Assembly (NCBI GenBank): GCA_026119855.1
Contig: JAOWBW010001823.1
Coordinates: forward strand, 62,001-126,000
Origin: Campanula takesimana
Lineage: Eukaryota; Streptophyta; Magnoliopsida; Asterales; Campanulaceae
Direction: 5' to 3'
DNA: 64,000 nt
The notes under the pieces are model-generated. The model worked only from the letters and a program-made list of their open reading frames with translations. It had not been told where the DNA came from and did no database searches. The position numbers and the translations under genes are program-made. This document shows positions 11,518 to 21,794 of the stretch, one piece after another. Every line of letters starts with the position of its first letter. Position 1 is the stretch's first letter.

Positions 11518-11772
11518 CCCTCTGTCCCGGAAAGTTTGTCTCATTTTGACTTTTTATAGCCAACATAAATAAAGTTTGACCAAACATTAGTGTCAATCTA
11601 ATGATCACAATAAAAATTTAAAAATTGTTATTGATAAATCACTTAATGATTTGTCAATTACAATTTTTAGAATTTCACTAGAATGATTAGATAGACATCA
11701 ATGTTTGGTCAAAGTTCATTTATGCTGACCATAAAAAGTCAAAATGAGACAAACTCTCCAGGACAGAGGGAG
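11518..11772. mobile_element. Stowaway-type MITE, intron 4 copy 1
   Basis: Ends CCCTCTGTCCCGGAAAG and CAGGACAGAGGGAG with TA flanks. The arms are complementary over about 60 bp (TTTGTCTCATTTTGAC near the left end, AAAATGAGACAAAC near the right). It is present in all three gene copies, hence older than the array. Confidence 0.85.
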
Positions 11773-12157
11773 TATTACTCTTCTGTGCAAATAGCTTTAG
11801 TGCTTAACTTTGGAACCCCCATCCTTTTGGCACAGGGTGATGTGGTGTATGAAAACTATTCCTGGGTTAATTAGAAAAAGGAAACCGAATATAAAAGATA
11901 ATCATAAATTAGGAAGGAAAGTTGGTTACTTGATAATTTTCTGCTGACTTCTTTCTCAATTATCTCAATAATAGCTACCTAATGATTCTAGGATCCTTTT
12001 CCTAATAAATTTATGTTAATATATGGCAATCGGAAAACAATGTACTGGACTGCTGGCTAACAACCCACGTCATATATGACGTTCATTTATAACAACTACA
12101 CTACGCCAATGTAAAAACAAAAAATGTGTTTTGACCACAAAGCTAGACGCCATTACA

Positions 12158-12454
12158 CAATGGCGAAGCCACCTTAAGCCCAAAGGAGTCACTTGACCCC
12201 GTTGATTTTTCGAAAATGTCATCTTTTTTTTTTTTTTTTTTTTTTGAGCAAACGAAAATGTCATCTTAGTAACTACAAAATGTTATGATGTACACTTATA
12301 ATATTAAATTTGTCAATTTCGACCCCTTAACTTGTGGTAAAATTTGAACTATGATATCTTTTGACCCCCTACGTGCTAAATTTCTATATGATTAATATAA
12401 TTTTTATTCCTTGAGTAATCTACCCCTTCGAAAATATTTCTGCCTTCGCTACTG
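12158..12454. mobile_element. hAT-like MITE, intron 4 copy 1
   Basis: Starts CAATGGCGAAGCCACC and ends TGCCTTCGCTACTG, partial inverted repeats of the CAGTGGCGAAG type common to plant hAT derivatives. Flanks CCATTACA and GTTATACA are a weak 8-bp match. It contains a poly-T tract near 12224-12245 that is absent from the other copies. Confidence 0.55.
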
Positions 12455-13157
12455 GTTATACATATACATACATACATACTAAAATGAATGTCCATTATTC
12501 ATTTTTTACACTTGCAATTATAATAGCGTATGATGAGATCATTATGATTGCTTACGTATATATGCTACTAAAAGTGCTTAAACGCGTCTCTTTAATTTCC
12601 TCAAGCTAAAAATAAACAATCATTTAGGAATGGAGGGAGTATTTTTCTGTGATTTCCAGAAACCTTAAAGATGCATGATCATTCCTTAAAAGATCTACCT
12701 CCTTTTCCAGTATTTTTGTAGCATTTATTTCTATGAACTCTAGTTGACTGTTTACTTATTCCTATAGTTTATTATCTCTTTGTTTTTTCTTAACATTTCT
12801 TCCATATGATTGAATTTAGTTGGTGTAAGCATGATTTAGTTCATGTTAATGACCTGGATTATTTTTTGCAGGCGCCTTACTGAATTAGCCCTTGTATCCT
12901 GTCAGAAGATAGGGAATGAAGCCCTTTTTGACTTTAGCATAGAATGCAAGTACTTGCAAACTATCCACTTGATAGATTGCTTAACTATCGGGGATGATGC
13001 CTTATGCAGTATCGCTAGAGGATGTAGGAATTTAAAAAAGCTTCACATTCGTTTCTGTTCTGAGGTATGAGCATTTATGTATTGCTTTTGTAACTTGCAT
13101 TTTTTTTCTTTTACTCCACTTAAGAAACCAGTTTTTATAATGATGCGAATATTTGAC

Positions 13158-13350
13158 ACTCCATCCTGGAAAGATAGTCCCACTTTGACTTTTATGGTCA
13201 ACTCAACTATACTTTGACCATAAATTTATTAAAAGTCTAGTTCTCCCTATGCAATATTACATAAAGATTAATTAGTTTTCATAAAACTTTGGTAAAAGTT
13301 ACATTGACTTGACCAAGAAAGTCGAAATAGGACAATCTTTTCAGGAAGGC
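13158..13350. mobile_element. Diverged Stowaway-like MITE, intron 5 copy 1
   Basis: CTCCATCCTGGAAAGATAGTCC near the left end is complementary in outline to GGACAATCTTTTCAGGAAGG near the right, with TTTGAC/GTCGAA arms. No intact TA duplication was identified. The same sequence is in copies 2 (about 34522-34713) and 3 (about 52775-52966). Confidence 0.5.
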
Positions 13351-13891
13351 ATGTTTTTCATGCATGTTTGTAGCAACAGCCTTCAGGCTGTTATAGTGAT
13401 GCTAATATTTGATATATTACGTATTCATGAATACTTATTGGGATGCACAGGTCGGGAACAAGGGAATTATAGCTATTGGTGAGAACTGTAAAGTTCTTAC
13501 GGATCTTAGCATCAAGTTGTTCAACAGGTAAGAACTTTTCAATTTTTTTCCTGTTCTATACCACGGTAAGGTCAGTCACACAAGTTCTTATTATATCTTT
13601 GTTCTTGGTTTGTTTCCACTTCCCATGCCTGAATATGTGGGTAATGTTGCATACTTTTCCTTTTACTGATATTGTGCCAATACAATTGTTATGCCCTGCA
13701 TGGCACTTTAATACAATGTCATTAGTAGTGGGTCCAAAAAATTTCCTTAGTGTGGGTAAAAAATTTAACGTCACATTTCATTTTCTATAATATGCAAAAG
13801 CATTTTCTTGCTTATGTTTAATGTTTTCAGCCTTTTTTTTTTTCAATCACAAACAATGTGGTTCGCAGCATCTAAATACACTATAAAATGG

Positions 13892-14252
13892 TGTTAGGAT
13901 CGGAAGGTAGTATATTTGTGATGGAGGAATTTAGATAAAGTGGGCAGAAGGTAAGTTTCACTTAGGCGTGATCACGCCTAAGTCTAAAGAGTCTTCTTTA
14001 GAATATTTTGAGAAGTACAGATGAGAAGGCTATTTTATATTTCTTCAACTCATACTTTGCATCAACCATTACATGGCTATTTATACTACACATAGAAAAA
14101 TTCTAGAGAGACTTTACATGATCTCTAACTTATCACTAAAGAGATACATGTTCTACTTTATTCATGAACCAACTAGTAAATGTACTAGACTATTCAAATA
14201 ACAATAACCACTAAGACTTTTGGTATTTCTTGCACATGCACATTAATCAACA
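13892..14252 (-). repeat. Left LTR (3' LTR) of the intron-6 copia
   Basis: 361 bp, TGTTAGGATCGG...TTAATCAACA. By eye I count four substitutions and no indel against the right LTR (about 1.1 %), pointing to a recent insertion. Confidence 0.95.
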
Positions 14253-14261
14253 TACTCCCCC

Positions 14262-14516
14262 TTAATGTGCTGCCACAACTCCAAGATACTCCTTCAATTG
14301 TTGAAACTTTTCTTTTGGAAGTGCCTTTGTAAATATGTCCGCAACTTGCTCCTCACTCTTGCAATAGTTGAGCTCGATCTCACCTTCTTCAATAGCCTCA
14401 CGAATGAAATGATGTTTGATCGCAATATGACGACTACGACTATGAAAAACTGGATTTTTAGCCATAGCAATTGCAGATTTATTATCACAAAAAACTGTAG
14501 TAGCCTTCTTTTGAAT
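14262..14516 (-). pseudogene. RNase H C-terminal part after the stop (intron-6 element)
   Basis: Same frame as the RT segment, beyond its TAG. It carries DNKSAI, HIAIKHHFIRE and ADIFTKAL, the usual copia polyprotein end. An internal ATG at 14465 gives 67 residues, but this is not expected to be an independent gene. Confidence 0.85.
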
Positions 14517-16001
14517 CTAACCAACATCCTCCAAAATTCTTCGAAGCCATATAGCTTGAGATGTAGCTATAGCAGCTGAAACATATTCAGCTTCGGCAGA
14601 TGATTGAGCCACGGACTTTTGTTTCTTTGATGACCAAGAAATCATTCCCGAACCAAGAGAAAATGTATAGCCGGAGGTACTTTTCATATCATCAACGCAA
14701 CCTCCCCAATCACTATCACAATAACCACTCAACTTAACACTAGGATTCTTCTCATACTTGATGCCAAAATTTGTAGTACCTCTAATGTACCTCAACAATC
14801 TCTTTGCGGCACCAAAATGATTTTGACTCGGATCTTGCATAAATCTTGACAACAAACTTGCACCAAACATGATATCCGGTCTTGTTGCGGTAAGATACAA
14901 CAAGTTTCCAACCAAACTTCTATAAAGCGAACCATCAACCTTTTTTGCTCCATCATCTTTCAACAATTTTTCACTCACCACAAGAGGTGTTGCCGTAGGA
15001 TTGCAATCATGCATCCCAAATTTAGCTAAAATATTTTCAGCATATTTCTTTTGACAAATGAACACACCATCTTCTTTTTGATAAATCTCCATACCAAGAA
15101 AATGATGTAGCAAGCCCATATCATTCATCTCATATCTCTTCATCATATCCTTCTTGAATTCAAGGATCATTTTTTCATTGTTACCGGTGTAAAGCAAATC
15201 ATCAACATAAAGAGCAACAATAAGAATAGAAGTACCTTCAGTCTTCACAATCAATGTTGGCTCACTTTTGCTTTTCTCGAACCCCTTTTGAGCAAAATAA
15301 GAATCAATGTTGTTATACCAAGCACGAGGCGCTTGCTTCAACCCATATAATGCCTTCTTCAATTTGTACACCTTGTCCTCTTCACTTTTGTGCATGAAAC
15401 CTTGTGGTTGCTCCACATAGATCTCTTCTTCTAATTCTCCATTCAAAAACGCAGATTTCACATCCAATTGATAAAGCTTCCATGATTTTTGGGTTGCTAT
15501 GGAAATAAGAGCTCGAATAGTATCTAGCCTTGCTACCGGTGCAAAAGTTTCATTGAAATCAACTCCGGGCTGTTGTGTATACCCTTTAGCCACCAATCTT
15601 GCCTTCTTTCTGTTGATTGAACCATCCGGATTTAACTTCACTTTGAAAACCCATTTCACTCCAATGATCTCCTTGTCATTTGGTTTCTCAACTAGCTCCC
15701 AAGTCTTGTTCTTCTCTATGGAATGAATTTCTTCCTCCATTGCTTTTCTCCACTCTTTCTCCTTATAAGCTTCTTCAAAATTTTCTGGTTCTAAAACACA
15801 AAAATTGCATCTTGCATAAACATCACTCAAACTCCTCCTTTTTCCTGCGGAACCGGGAGAGGATGAACTTGAACTTCTTGGAGAGCTTCCGGGTGAATCC
15901 GGACCATCATTTGGATGATCTTCATCAAGATCCCCGCCTTCACTATTTTCTTCTTCAACATCACTTTCATCATCACCGTGAAAAACTCCACCATTTTCCA
16001 T
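14517..16001 (-). CDS. Copia reverse transcriptase/RNase H segment (intron-6 element)
   Basis: 494 open codons. RT motifs: WVFKVKLNPDG, QLDVKSAFLNGELEEEIY and the catalytic LYVDDLL. RNase H starts near SGYCDSDWGG and contains SSAEAEYVS. An in-frame TAG at 14517-14519 interrupts RNase H; the missing end, including FCDNKSAIAMAKNP, follows without a frame change. Confidence 0.92.
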   Translation of the reverse strand: MENGGVFHGDDESDVEEENSEGGDLDEDHPNDGPDSPGSSPRSSSSSSPGSAGKRRSLSDVYARCNFCVLEPENFEEAYKEKEWRKAMEEEIHSIEKNKTWELVEKPNDKEIIGVKWVFKVKLNPDGSINRKKARLVAKGYTQQPGVDFNETFAPVARLDTIRALISIATQKSWKLYQLDVKSAFLNGELEEEIYVEQPQGFMHKSEEDKVYKLKKALYGLKQAPRAWYNNIDSYFAQKGFEKSKSEPTLIVKTEGTSILIVALYVDDLLYTGNNEKMILEFKKDMMKRYEMNDMGLLHHFLGMEIYQKEDGVFICQKKYAENILAKFGMHDCNPTATPLVVSEKLLKDDGAKKVDGSLYRSLVGNLLYLTATRPDIMFGASLLSRFMQDPSQNHFGAAKRLLRYIRGTTNFGIKYEKNPSVKLSGYCDSDWGGCVDDMKSTSGYTFSLGSGMISWSSKKQKSVAQSSAEAEYVSAAIATSQAIWLRRILEDVG

Positions 16002-16013
16002 TCCTTTTTTCTT

Positions 16014-17234
16014 TCAATCCCAAGAAGCATTCGCATCAAACAACACATCTCGACTAATCAAAACTTTGTTGTCTTTCAAACTCCAAACTCGGTAGCCTTT
16101 TGACATGGTACTATACCCAATAAAGATATACTTTTCACTTGCTTCATCTAGCTTTCTCCATTTTTCTTTTGGAACTTGAGAGTAACAAATACACCCGAAC
16201 ACCTTCAAATGTCTCAAAGATGGCTTTCTTCCACTCCATGCTTCAAATGGTGTTTTGTTGAACAATACCTTTGTGGGACTTCTATTAATTAAGTACACGG
16301 CCGTATTCACAGCTTCACCCCAAGAACTCTTTGGCAATCCTTTTGCATGAATCATCGACTTAGCCATTTCTTCCACCGTTTGATTTTTCCGCTCACTTAC
16401 TCCATTTTGTTGCGGAGTATAGCGAACCGTGAGTTGCCTATCAATTCCTTCATCTTCACAAAACTTGTCAAACTCATTATTATTATATTCCTTGCCTCTA
16501 TCGCTTCTAAGGAATTTAATAACATACCCACTTTGTTTTTCAACAAGAGATTTAAACTTCTTAAAAATGGAAAACACCTCCGATTTTTGCTTCATGAAAT
16601 AAACCCAAGTCATACGAGAATAGTTATCAATAAACAAAATGAAGTACCTATTCTTGGCATGAGTTGGATTCTCCATTGGACCGCACACATCCGTATGAAT
16701 TAGCTCCAATTTCTCCTTTGCACGCCAAGCACCACTCTTCGGAAAAGATTGACGATGATGCTTCCCAAGTGCACATCCTTCACAAACTCCATGAATCTCC
16801 TCAATCCTTGGAAGCCCTTGAACCATGTTCTTTTGTTCAAGTAACTTGAGACTATGAAAATTCAAATGCCCAAGTCTCTTATGCCACAACCACGAATCTT
16901 CAAGAATGTGAGCCTTCAAAGCTACATTTTCACCATACTTGAAAACAAGAGGAAAACTCCGATTTCTCTCCATTTTGATAGAAGCCACCAATTGTTGTGA
17001 ACCATTTTTTTCATAAATCTTGCAACTATTATCTTTGAAATTCACCGCATATCCATGCTCCACAAGTTGTCCAACGCTCAATAAATTTTGATCCAACTCC
17101 GGAACAAGCAATACATCATGAATGAGTTTTTCTCCCTTCTTTGTTTGCACACGAATAGTTCCCTTTCCTTGTGCCTTCGCCAAAGATCCATTTCCCATCT
17201 TCACTTGTGAATCTATGGAGGTATCCATAGCCAC
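16014..17234 (-). CDS. Copia integrase segment (intron-6 element)
   Basis: 406 open codons in the protease frame. In order: the GAG-pre-integrase zinc site (LWHKRLGHLN...CEGCALGKHH, an HHCC arrangement) and the integrase core with D in HTDVCGP, D in RSDRGKEY and E in NGVSERKN, so the DDE triad is intact. It ends at TGA 16014-16016, where the related context suggests a former TGG (ASWD then stop); RT continues in the same frame beyond. Confidence 0.9.
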   Translation of the reverse strand: MAMDTSIDSQVKMGNGSLAKAQGKGTIRVQTKKGEKLIHDVLLVPELDQNLLSVGQLVEHGYAVNFKDNSCKIYEKNGSQQLVASIKMERNRSFPLVFKYGENVALKAHILEDSWLWHKRLGHLNFHSLKLLEQKNMVQGLPRIEEIHGVCEGCALGKHHRQSFPKSGAWRAKEKLELIHTDVCGPMENPTHAKNRYFILFIDNYSRMTWVYFMKQKSEVFSIFKKFKSLVEKQSGYVIKFLRSDRGKEYNNNEFDKFCEDEGIDRQLTVRYTPQQNGVSERKNQTVEEMAKSMIHAKGLPKSSWGEAVNTAVYLINRSPTKVLFNKTPFEAWSGRKPSLRHLKVFGCICYSQVPKEKWRKLDEASEKYIFIGYSTMSKGYRVWSLKDNKVLISRDVLFDANASWD

Positions 17235-17240
17235 AAAAAT

Positions 17241-17565
17241 TTATTTATCTCCCGTCATGTGATTGCTACAACCGCTATCAAGGTACCACACATCATTCTT
17301 GTATTCGGTTTCACTTTGACAAGCATAGAACATGTGCCTTTCACTTCCTTTCTCCTCCATAAAATTTGCTCCTTGTTGCGGATTTTTCACCCTACAATCT
17401 TTCTCTTTATCCCAACTTTTCACAACGGTAACACTTTGGCTTGCCTTTAAACCAAAAATCTTCAAAATTGTGACCATTCCTTCCGCAAATTCTACAACCT
17501 TGAGAATTCTGTGAATTTCCTCCACGATCTTGACTTTGCCTACCACCATCAAAATTATGTCTTCC
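17241..17565 (-). pseudogene. Copia zinc-knuckle and protease segment (intron-6 element)
   Basis: Only the end of this stretch is in the frame of the integrase part. The protease signature WYLDSGCSNHMTG is present, with the catalytic Asp in DSG. The zinc-knuckle part (CRICGRNGHNFEDF...CYRCEKLG) is in another frame, degenerate and stopped. A TAA at 17241-17243 separates protease from integrase although the frame is unchanged. Confidence 0.75.
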
Positions 17566-18336
17566 TCAACCTCTAGAACCTCTACCACGGCCTCTTCCTT
17601 GGTTTCCACCATGTCGACCGCCTCTAAATGAATCTCCACTTCTTTGACAGCTACTTTCAACACTTTTCTCAACTTCCTTTGAACCAAAATTGAGCTTAGA
17701 TTGGAAAACACTCTCAACAGATTTTTCGGAGTGTCTTTCTAATCTCTTTTCATGAGCCTTCAATGAACCCATCAAATCTTGAATCGTCAATGTAGCAATA
17801 TCTTTGGTTTCCTCAATAATTGACACCATACCATCAAATTTAGGAGGTAAACTAACAAGAATTTTTTCAACTACTCGACTATTTTCAACAACTTCACCAA
17901 GCCTACGCATTTGATTAATAACATCCATCACCCTAGTATAATAACTTTGAACACTTTCAGCTTCTTTCATTTTTAAATTCTCCAACTCTCTCCTAAAAGT
18001 TTGAAGATTGACATTTTTTACCTTCAAATCGCCTTGGAACTCCTTTTCGAGAATCTCCCATGCTTCTTTTGCTCTAGTTGCTCTCATTATTCTTGAGAAC
18101 AACTCTGATGACACGCCTTGTTGGATAAATGAAAGAGCCTTTGCATCCTTCTTTCGGTCCTCCTTTAATTTTCTCCTTGCTTCATCGTTTAACTCCCTTT
18201 CGGGTTCTACAAATCCGTCTTCAACGTACTCCCACAAATCTTTAGAAATAAAGATTGTTCTCATCTTCACAACCCAATGATCATAATTATCACTGGAAAA
18301 TATTGGGATAGGTGGTGACTCACTCGAATTGGCCAT
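17566..18336 (-). CDS. Copia gag (intron-6 element)
   Basis: 256 residues starting MANSSESPPIPIFSSDNYDH, the usual copia gag opening with a Y..W motif. The UBN2-like gag helices fill most of the rest (EAWEILEKEFQG, SYYTRVMDVINQM), followed by a Gly/Arg-rich tail (GGNQGRGRGRG). It ends before the zinc knuckle: a frame change near 17566 separates gag from the rest of the polyprotein, so the copy is probably defective. Confidence 0.9.
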   Translation of the reverse strand: MANSSESPPIPIFSSDNYDHWVVKMRTIFISKDLWEYVEDGFVEPERELNDEARRKLKEDRKKDAKALSFIQQGVSSELFSRIMRATRAKEAWEILEKEFQGDLKVKNVNLQTFRRELENLKMKEAESVQSYYTRVMDVINQMRRLGEVVENSRVVEKILVSLPPKFDGMVSIIEETKDIATLTIQDLMGSLKAHEKRLERHSEKSVESVFQSKLNFGSKEVEKSVESSCQRSGDSFRGGRHGGNQGRGRGRGSRG

Positions 18337-18398
18337 TTTGCCAAACTCTCTCTCTCTTTTTTATCTACCTTCAACAGAACCGAAGCTCTGATGCCACT

Positions 18399-18759
18399 TG
18401 TTAGGATCGGAAGGTAGTATATTTGTGATGGAGGAATTTAGATAAAGTGGGCAGAAGGTAAGTTTCACTTAGGCGTGATCACGCCTAAGTCTAAAGAGTC
18501 TTCTTTAGAATATTTTGAGAAGTATAGATGAGAAGGCTATTTTATATTTCTTCAACTCATACTTTGCATCAACCATTACATGGCTATTTATACTACACAT
18601 AGGAAAATTCTAGAGAGACTTTACATGATCTCTAACTTATCATTAAAGAGATACATGTTCTACTTTATTCATGAACCAACTAGTAAATGTACTAGACTAT
18701 TCAAATAACCATAACCACTAAGACTTTTGGTATTTCTTGCACATGCACATTAATCAACA
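18399..18759 (-). repeat. Right LTR (5' LTR) of the intron-6 copia
   Basis: 361 bp, the pair of 13892-14252. In element sense this is the promoter-bearing LTR. Confidence 0.95.
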
Positions 18760-18839
18760 AATGGCAATATAAATTTTAAGAGGGCCAAGGTTTAAATTTA
18801 ATAATAAGATTTACCTTTTTAAAAAAATGTTGTGTATTC

Positions 18840-19674
18840 GGTGCCTTCAGTTACAAGTCTAACTCTAGTTGACCTTAGAATCTCGAATGTGATCATAAAA
18901 AATTAGAAAATTAAGTACAGTAATTAACCCCAAATAAAATCCTAAAAGTAGCCCAAGTAATTGGAGGATTTTATAGCTGCGCAGAGAGAGAGAGAGAGGG
19001 GGGAAGAAATGTGAGTGCGAGAGAGAGAGAAACAGATCTTCCAAGTTCCAAGGCTTGATCGCCATTATCGCACCTGCAAACCGTCCATTTGTCTTTGTGT
19101 TTCGTATTAGCATTCGCTTTTTCAAGTTCTTTTAACTAATACTCCCTCTGACCTAAAATGATTGTTCAAATTTAAGTTTGATGGAAATTTAAGAAAGTTG
19201 AGATTAGGCACTTTTAGTAGCGTAATTACATAAAAATATCTAATCATCTCACCATATTCCATCATTAGTTTTAGTGTGAATAGAACTTAAGGAAAAAAAA
19301 AAAAAACTTTTAGTCATGAAACTATACCTGTTTTTCAATGTGGTCATTGATGTTTCTTCTTGGAATGTTCTCACCCAAGTACAAAATAATTGCAATGCTC
19401 TCACTCTGTTAACGGGGCTGTCAATTAGGTATGTTTGCTGTTCACTCTTTCTTTTTTTGGTTGAGCTTGCAGCCTTGTTATTTCTAGTTCTAGTTTCCTG
19501 TAACAAGTATTTTTTGTGTTGCTTCTACTAATTGTAGCTCCTTAGGATTCTAGAGTTTGTAATGATTATAACTAATTTTGCTCGCCTCTAAATGCTACTC
19601 TTTGTGCATCTTCATTTGAGATTTGTCATAATTAGCATATTGCATAACTCCATGTCGCTATATGTATATATCAG
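18840..19674 (+). other. Rest of intron 6, copy 1
   Basis: Contains GA-rich tracts (18979-19033), one end of a Stowaway-like sequence at about 19140 (TACTCCCTCTGACC) without a matching right end, and a poly-A run near 19293. No gene is seen. Equivalent stretches are 37080-37922 and 55327-56175. Confidence 0.5.
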
Positions 19675-19828
19675 GATAGGGGATGATGCACTAGTTTCCA
19701 TTGGACGTGGTTGCCCCCTTTTACGAAGTTTAGATGTCGCTTCCTGCCTCATGATTGGGAATACAGGAATTATAGCTGTGGCAAGGGGTTGCCCTCAGCT
19801 CACTCATTTGGACGTATGTTTTCTTCCG

Positions 19829-20402
19829 GTGCGTCTCTCTCTCTTGGCATGCTTTTCATTTATATGACCCTCTTGCACTTGGACTGTTTGAGCATGCGAA
19901 GCCATGTTAGTGAGAAAGTGTCACGTGACCCCCTTCAATTTTGAAATATGTCCATTTACTCCCTTCAAGTTAAAAGAAAGTCTTTTGCAATAAAAACAAC
20001 GAATTTTTACATTTTGATTCTTTGGTAAATTTTGCACTAAGTTATTATCTTGACTCCCGTGTATGCTAAATTTGAATACCTCAACTATAATATTAATCCC
20101 GAAAACATTCTTGACTCTCTTTCTGAGTTTTTTTTTTTTTTTTTTTGACTTCGCCATTGAGCATGCGTATGGACTTTTGAGCCTTAGGAGGTACATGTCA
20201 CTTCAAGATCATCATACATATGGACAGACGTAGAAAAAATTGGAACCATGATGGATATCCTTTCACTACAAAACAAACAGACTGATCGGCTCTTTGTCAA
20301 ATCCGCTGTCTCCATAAATATCAATTAAAACTTAAAATGATCAATTATTGGTCCGCATAAATTTAACCAAAACTTTTTTTTCATTGTTTCTCCCCGTGAC
20401 AG
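19829..20402 (+). other. Intron 7, copy 1
   Basis: Begins GTGCGTCTCTCTC and ends GTGACAG. It holds what looks like a TE remnant (ACCCCCTTCAATTTTG to GACTTCGCCATTGAGCATGCG, with a poly-T at about 20129-20147). Equivalent introns are 38077-38658 and 56330-56912; the CT tract after the donor is longer in copies 2 and 3. Confidence 0.55.
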
Positions 20403-21139
20403 AGGTTGGGGGATATGTCATTACTGGAAATAGGTGAAGGTTGCCCTCTACTGAAGGATATAGTGCTATTAAACTGTCGTAAAATAACAGATATTGGGTT
20501 AAACCATCTTGTCAGAAGATGCAAACTGCTTGAAGACTGCGACATATCTTATTGCGCAGGCATTACTTCGGCTGGTGTTGCAACTGTAATATCAAGCTGT
20601 GTCCATATCAAAAAAGTTCATGTCGAGATATCAAAAGTTAGTAAGAGAACTCAAAGGCAGGCAGGAGACCTCATTTCATATGTGTATCCTTGATCCCGGA
20701 GTCGAGTTTGCAATTTGATGAAGGAATAAAACCAGGGGCAGATGACCCCTTGTCGAATATTTAAGTCATAATGGATGTTTATTTTTATTTTTATTTTTTT
20801 TAAAAAAAACGAGTTTCTGTACTTGCATTGGCGGGAGGGGACAAACACTGTTGGTGAAGATTGGGTGGATTTTATTTTCGTATAATGTTATTTGGTGTAT
20901 GATCGAAGTGTGTTCTTGAAAGTTCGTATCTACTTGGTAGTCAGACTTTTTTTTTTCTTGATAATATAGTGTATCAATAATAATTTTTAAAATTTTGATA
21001 GGACTTATTTTCTAGTTAAAGTTCAGTCCGTTTGACAAATTGGAACTACTTTGAGTAGGTTAAGTTTTTCCTAACACTTAGGAAATACGAGTTTTAAAAA
21101 CGCGTGGTAGAATTTTTGTAAATAAGTGAACTTCACGCA

Positions 21140-21630
21140 GTGTCATGATAGTGTTTGAGGTCAGTTATAGTGTTAAGAGTACTTATAGTGATAAGAATGT
21201 CAGTTAGTTAGGAGCAATGCTAGGGGCACAAAATAAAGTCACAAAATCTTGCTCACAACATGAGGTGGCGATATTTTATTAGTTGCATCGATAATGGATC
21301 CGCCACACTCTAATTGAAAACACCAACAAAATCATTACACCTAGGATTTTGTGAGCAAATTTTTGTGACTTTTTTGTGCCCCTAGTATTATTCGTCAGTT
21401 AATCATGTGTTATTGTATAAGAGTGTCAGTTGTAATGTTTAAGAGTTTCAGTCCACTTGTTATTGAGTTCCAGTTCATTTGTTTAAAAACTTTAAAGAGT
21501 GTGAGTGCATGTGTTTAAGAGTGTCATTTGTAGTATTTAAGAGTGTTAGTTGTACTATTTAAGATTGACCGTGCATTTGTTTTAGATAGTGCCAAAGCAT
21601 CTGTTAAAGAGTGTCTATGGTAGTGGTGTT
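21140..21630. repeat. Degenerate short tandem repeat, 3' flank of unit 1
   Basis: A loose repeat of roughly 20-30 bp with consensus like TTTAAGAGTGTCAGTTGTA recurs about ten times, interrupted by the hAT-like MITE at 21211-21393. Copies are at 39385-39880 (unit 2) and 57660-57707 plus 63116-63350 (unit 3). Confidence 0.6.
21211..21393. mobile_element. hAT-like MITE, 3' flank of unit 1
   Basis: Inverted ends GGAGCAATGCTAGGGGCACAAA and TTGTGCCCCTAGTATTATTC. Flanks GTTAGTTA and GTCAGTTA form an 8-bp target duplication with one mismatch. Non-coding. Confidence 0.75.
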
Positions 21631-21794
21631 GTGTTGTTAAGTTTGAGTTATTTACAAAAATATCACTGTTCATTTTAAAAGAATTTCGAGTTATTTATAA
21701 AAGTGCACTGCAAGTTTGAAAGGAGTGCAAATTATTTTAATAAAGTCACCGCACATCTTTAAAACAAATTTTACTTATTTACAAAAATATTGCT

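Larger units (their letters stand above)
13892..18759 (-). mobile_element. Ty1/copia LTR retrotransposon in intron 6 of copy 1
   Basis: 4868 bp, TG...CA ends, target duplication AATGG at 13887-13891 and 18760-18764. The empty site (TATAAAATGGCAATAT) is preserved in copies 2 and 3. The domain order on the minus strand is gag, protease, integrase, RT, RNase H, which defines Ty1/copia. A primer-binding site lies beside the right LTR (TGGCATCAGAGC on the minus strand, resembling initiator-Met tRNA) and a purine tract AAGGGGGAG beside the left LTR. It is opposite in orientation to the host gene. Confidence 0.97.
7510..20693 (+). pseudogene. F-box/LRR protein of FBL4 type, copy 1 (frameshifted, copia in intron 6)
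   Basis: The family acts as the substrate receptor of SCF ubiquitin ligases: an N-terminal F-box binds the SKP1 adaptor and cysteine-containing LRRs bind the target. Exons by eye: 7510-7791, 8604-8822, 9329-9731, 10537-10722, 12872-13064, 13451-13527, 19675-19828, 20403-20693. The F-box is in exon 1 (LSLPDELIIEIFRHLD...CKRWHRLERLS). Exon 3 is 403 bp against 404 bp in the other copies: one base is missing at about 9361, after GATGCATTT, giving a TGA at 9389-9391 and a predicted 187-residue product. A 4.9-kb Ty1/copia element lies in intron 6. Copy-specific changes include C to F (KLFNR), A to S (GDMSLLE) and K to T (GNTG), consistent with relaxed constraint. A sequencing error at the indel cannot be excluded. 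Confidence 0.88.
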
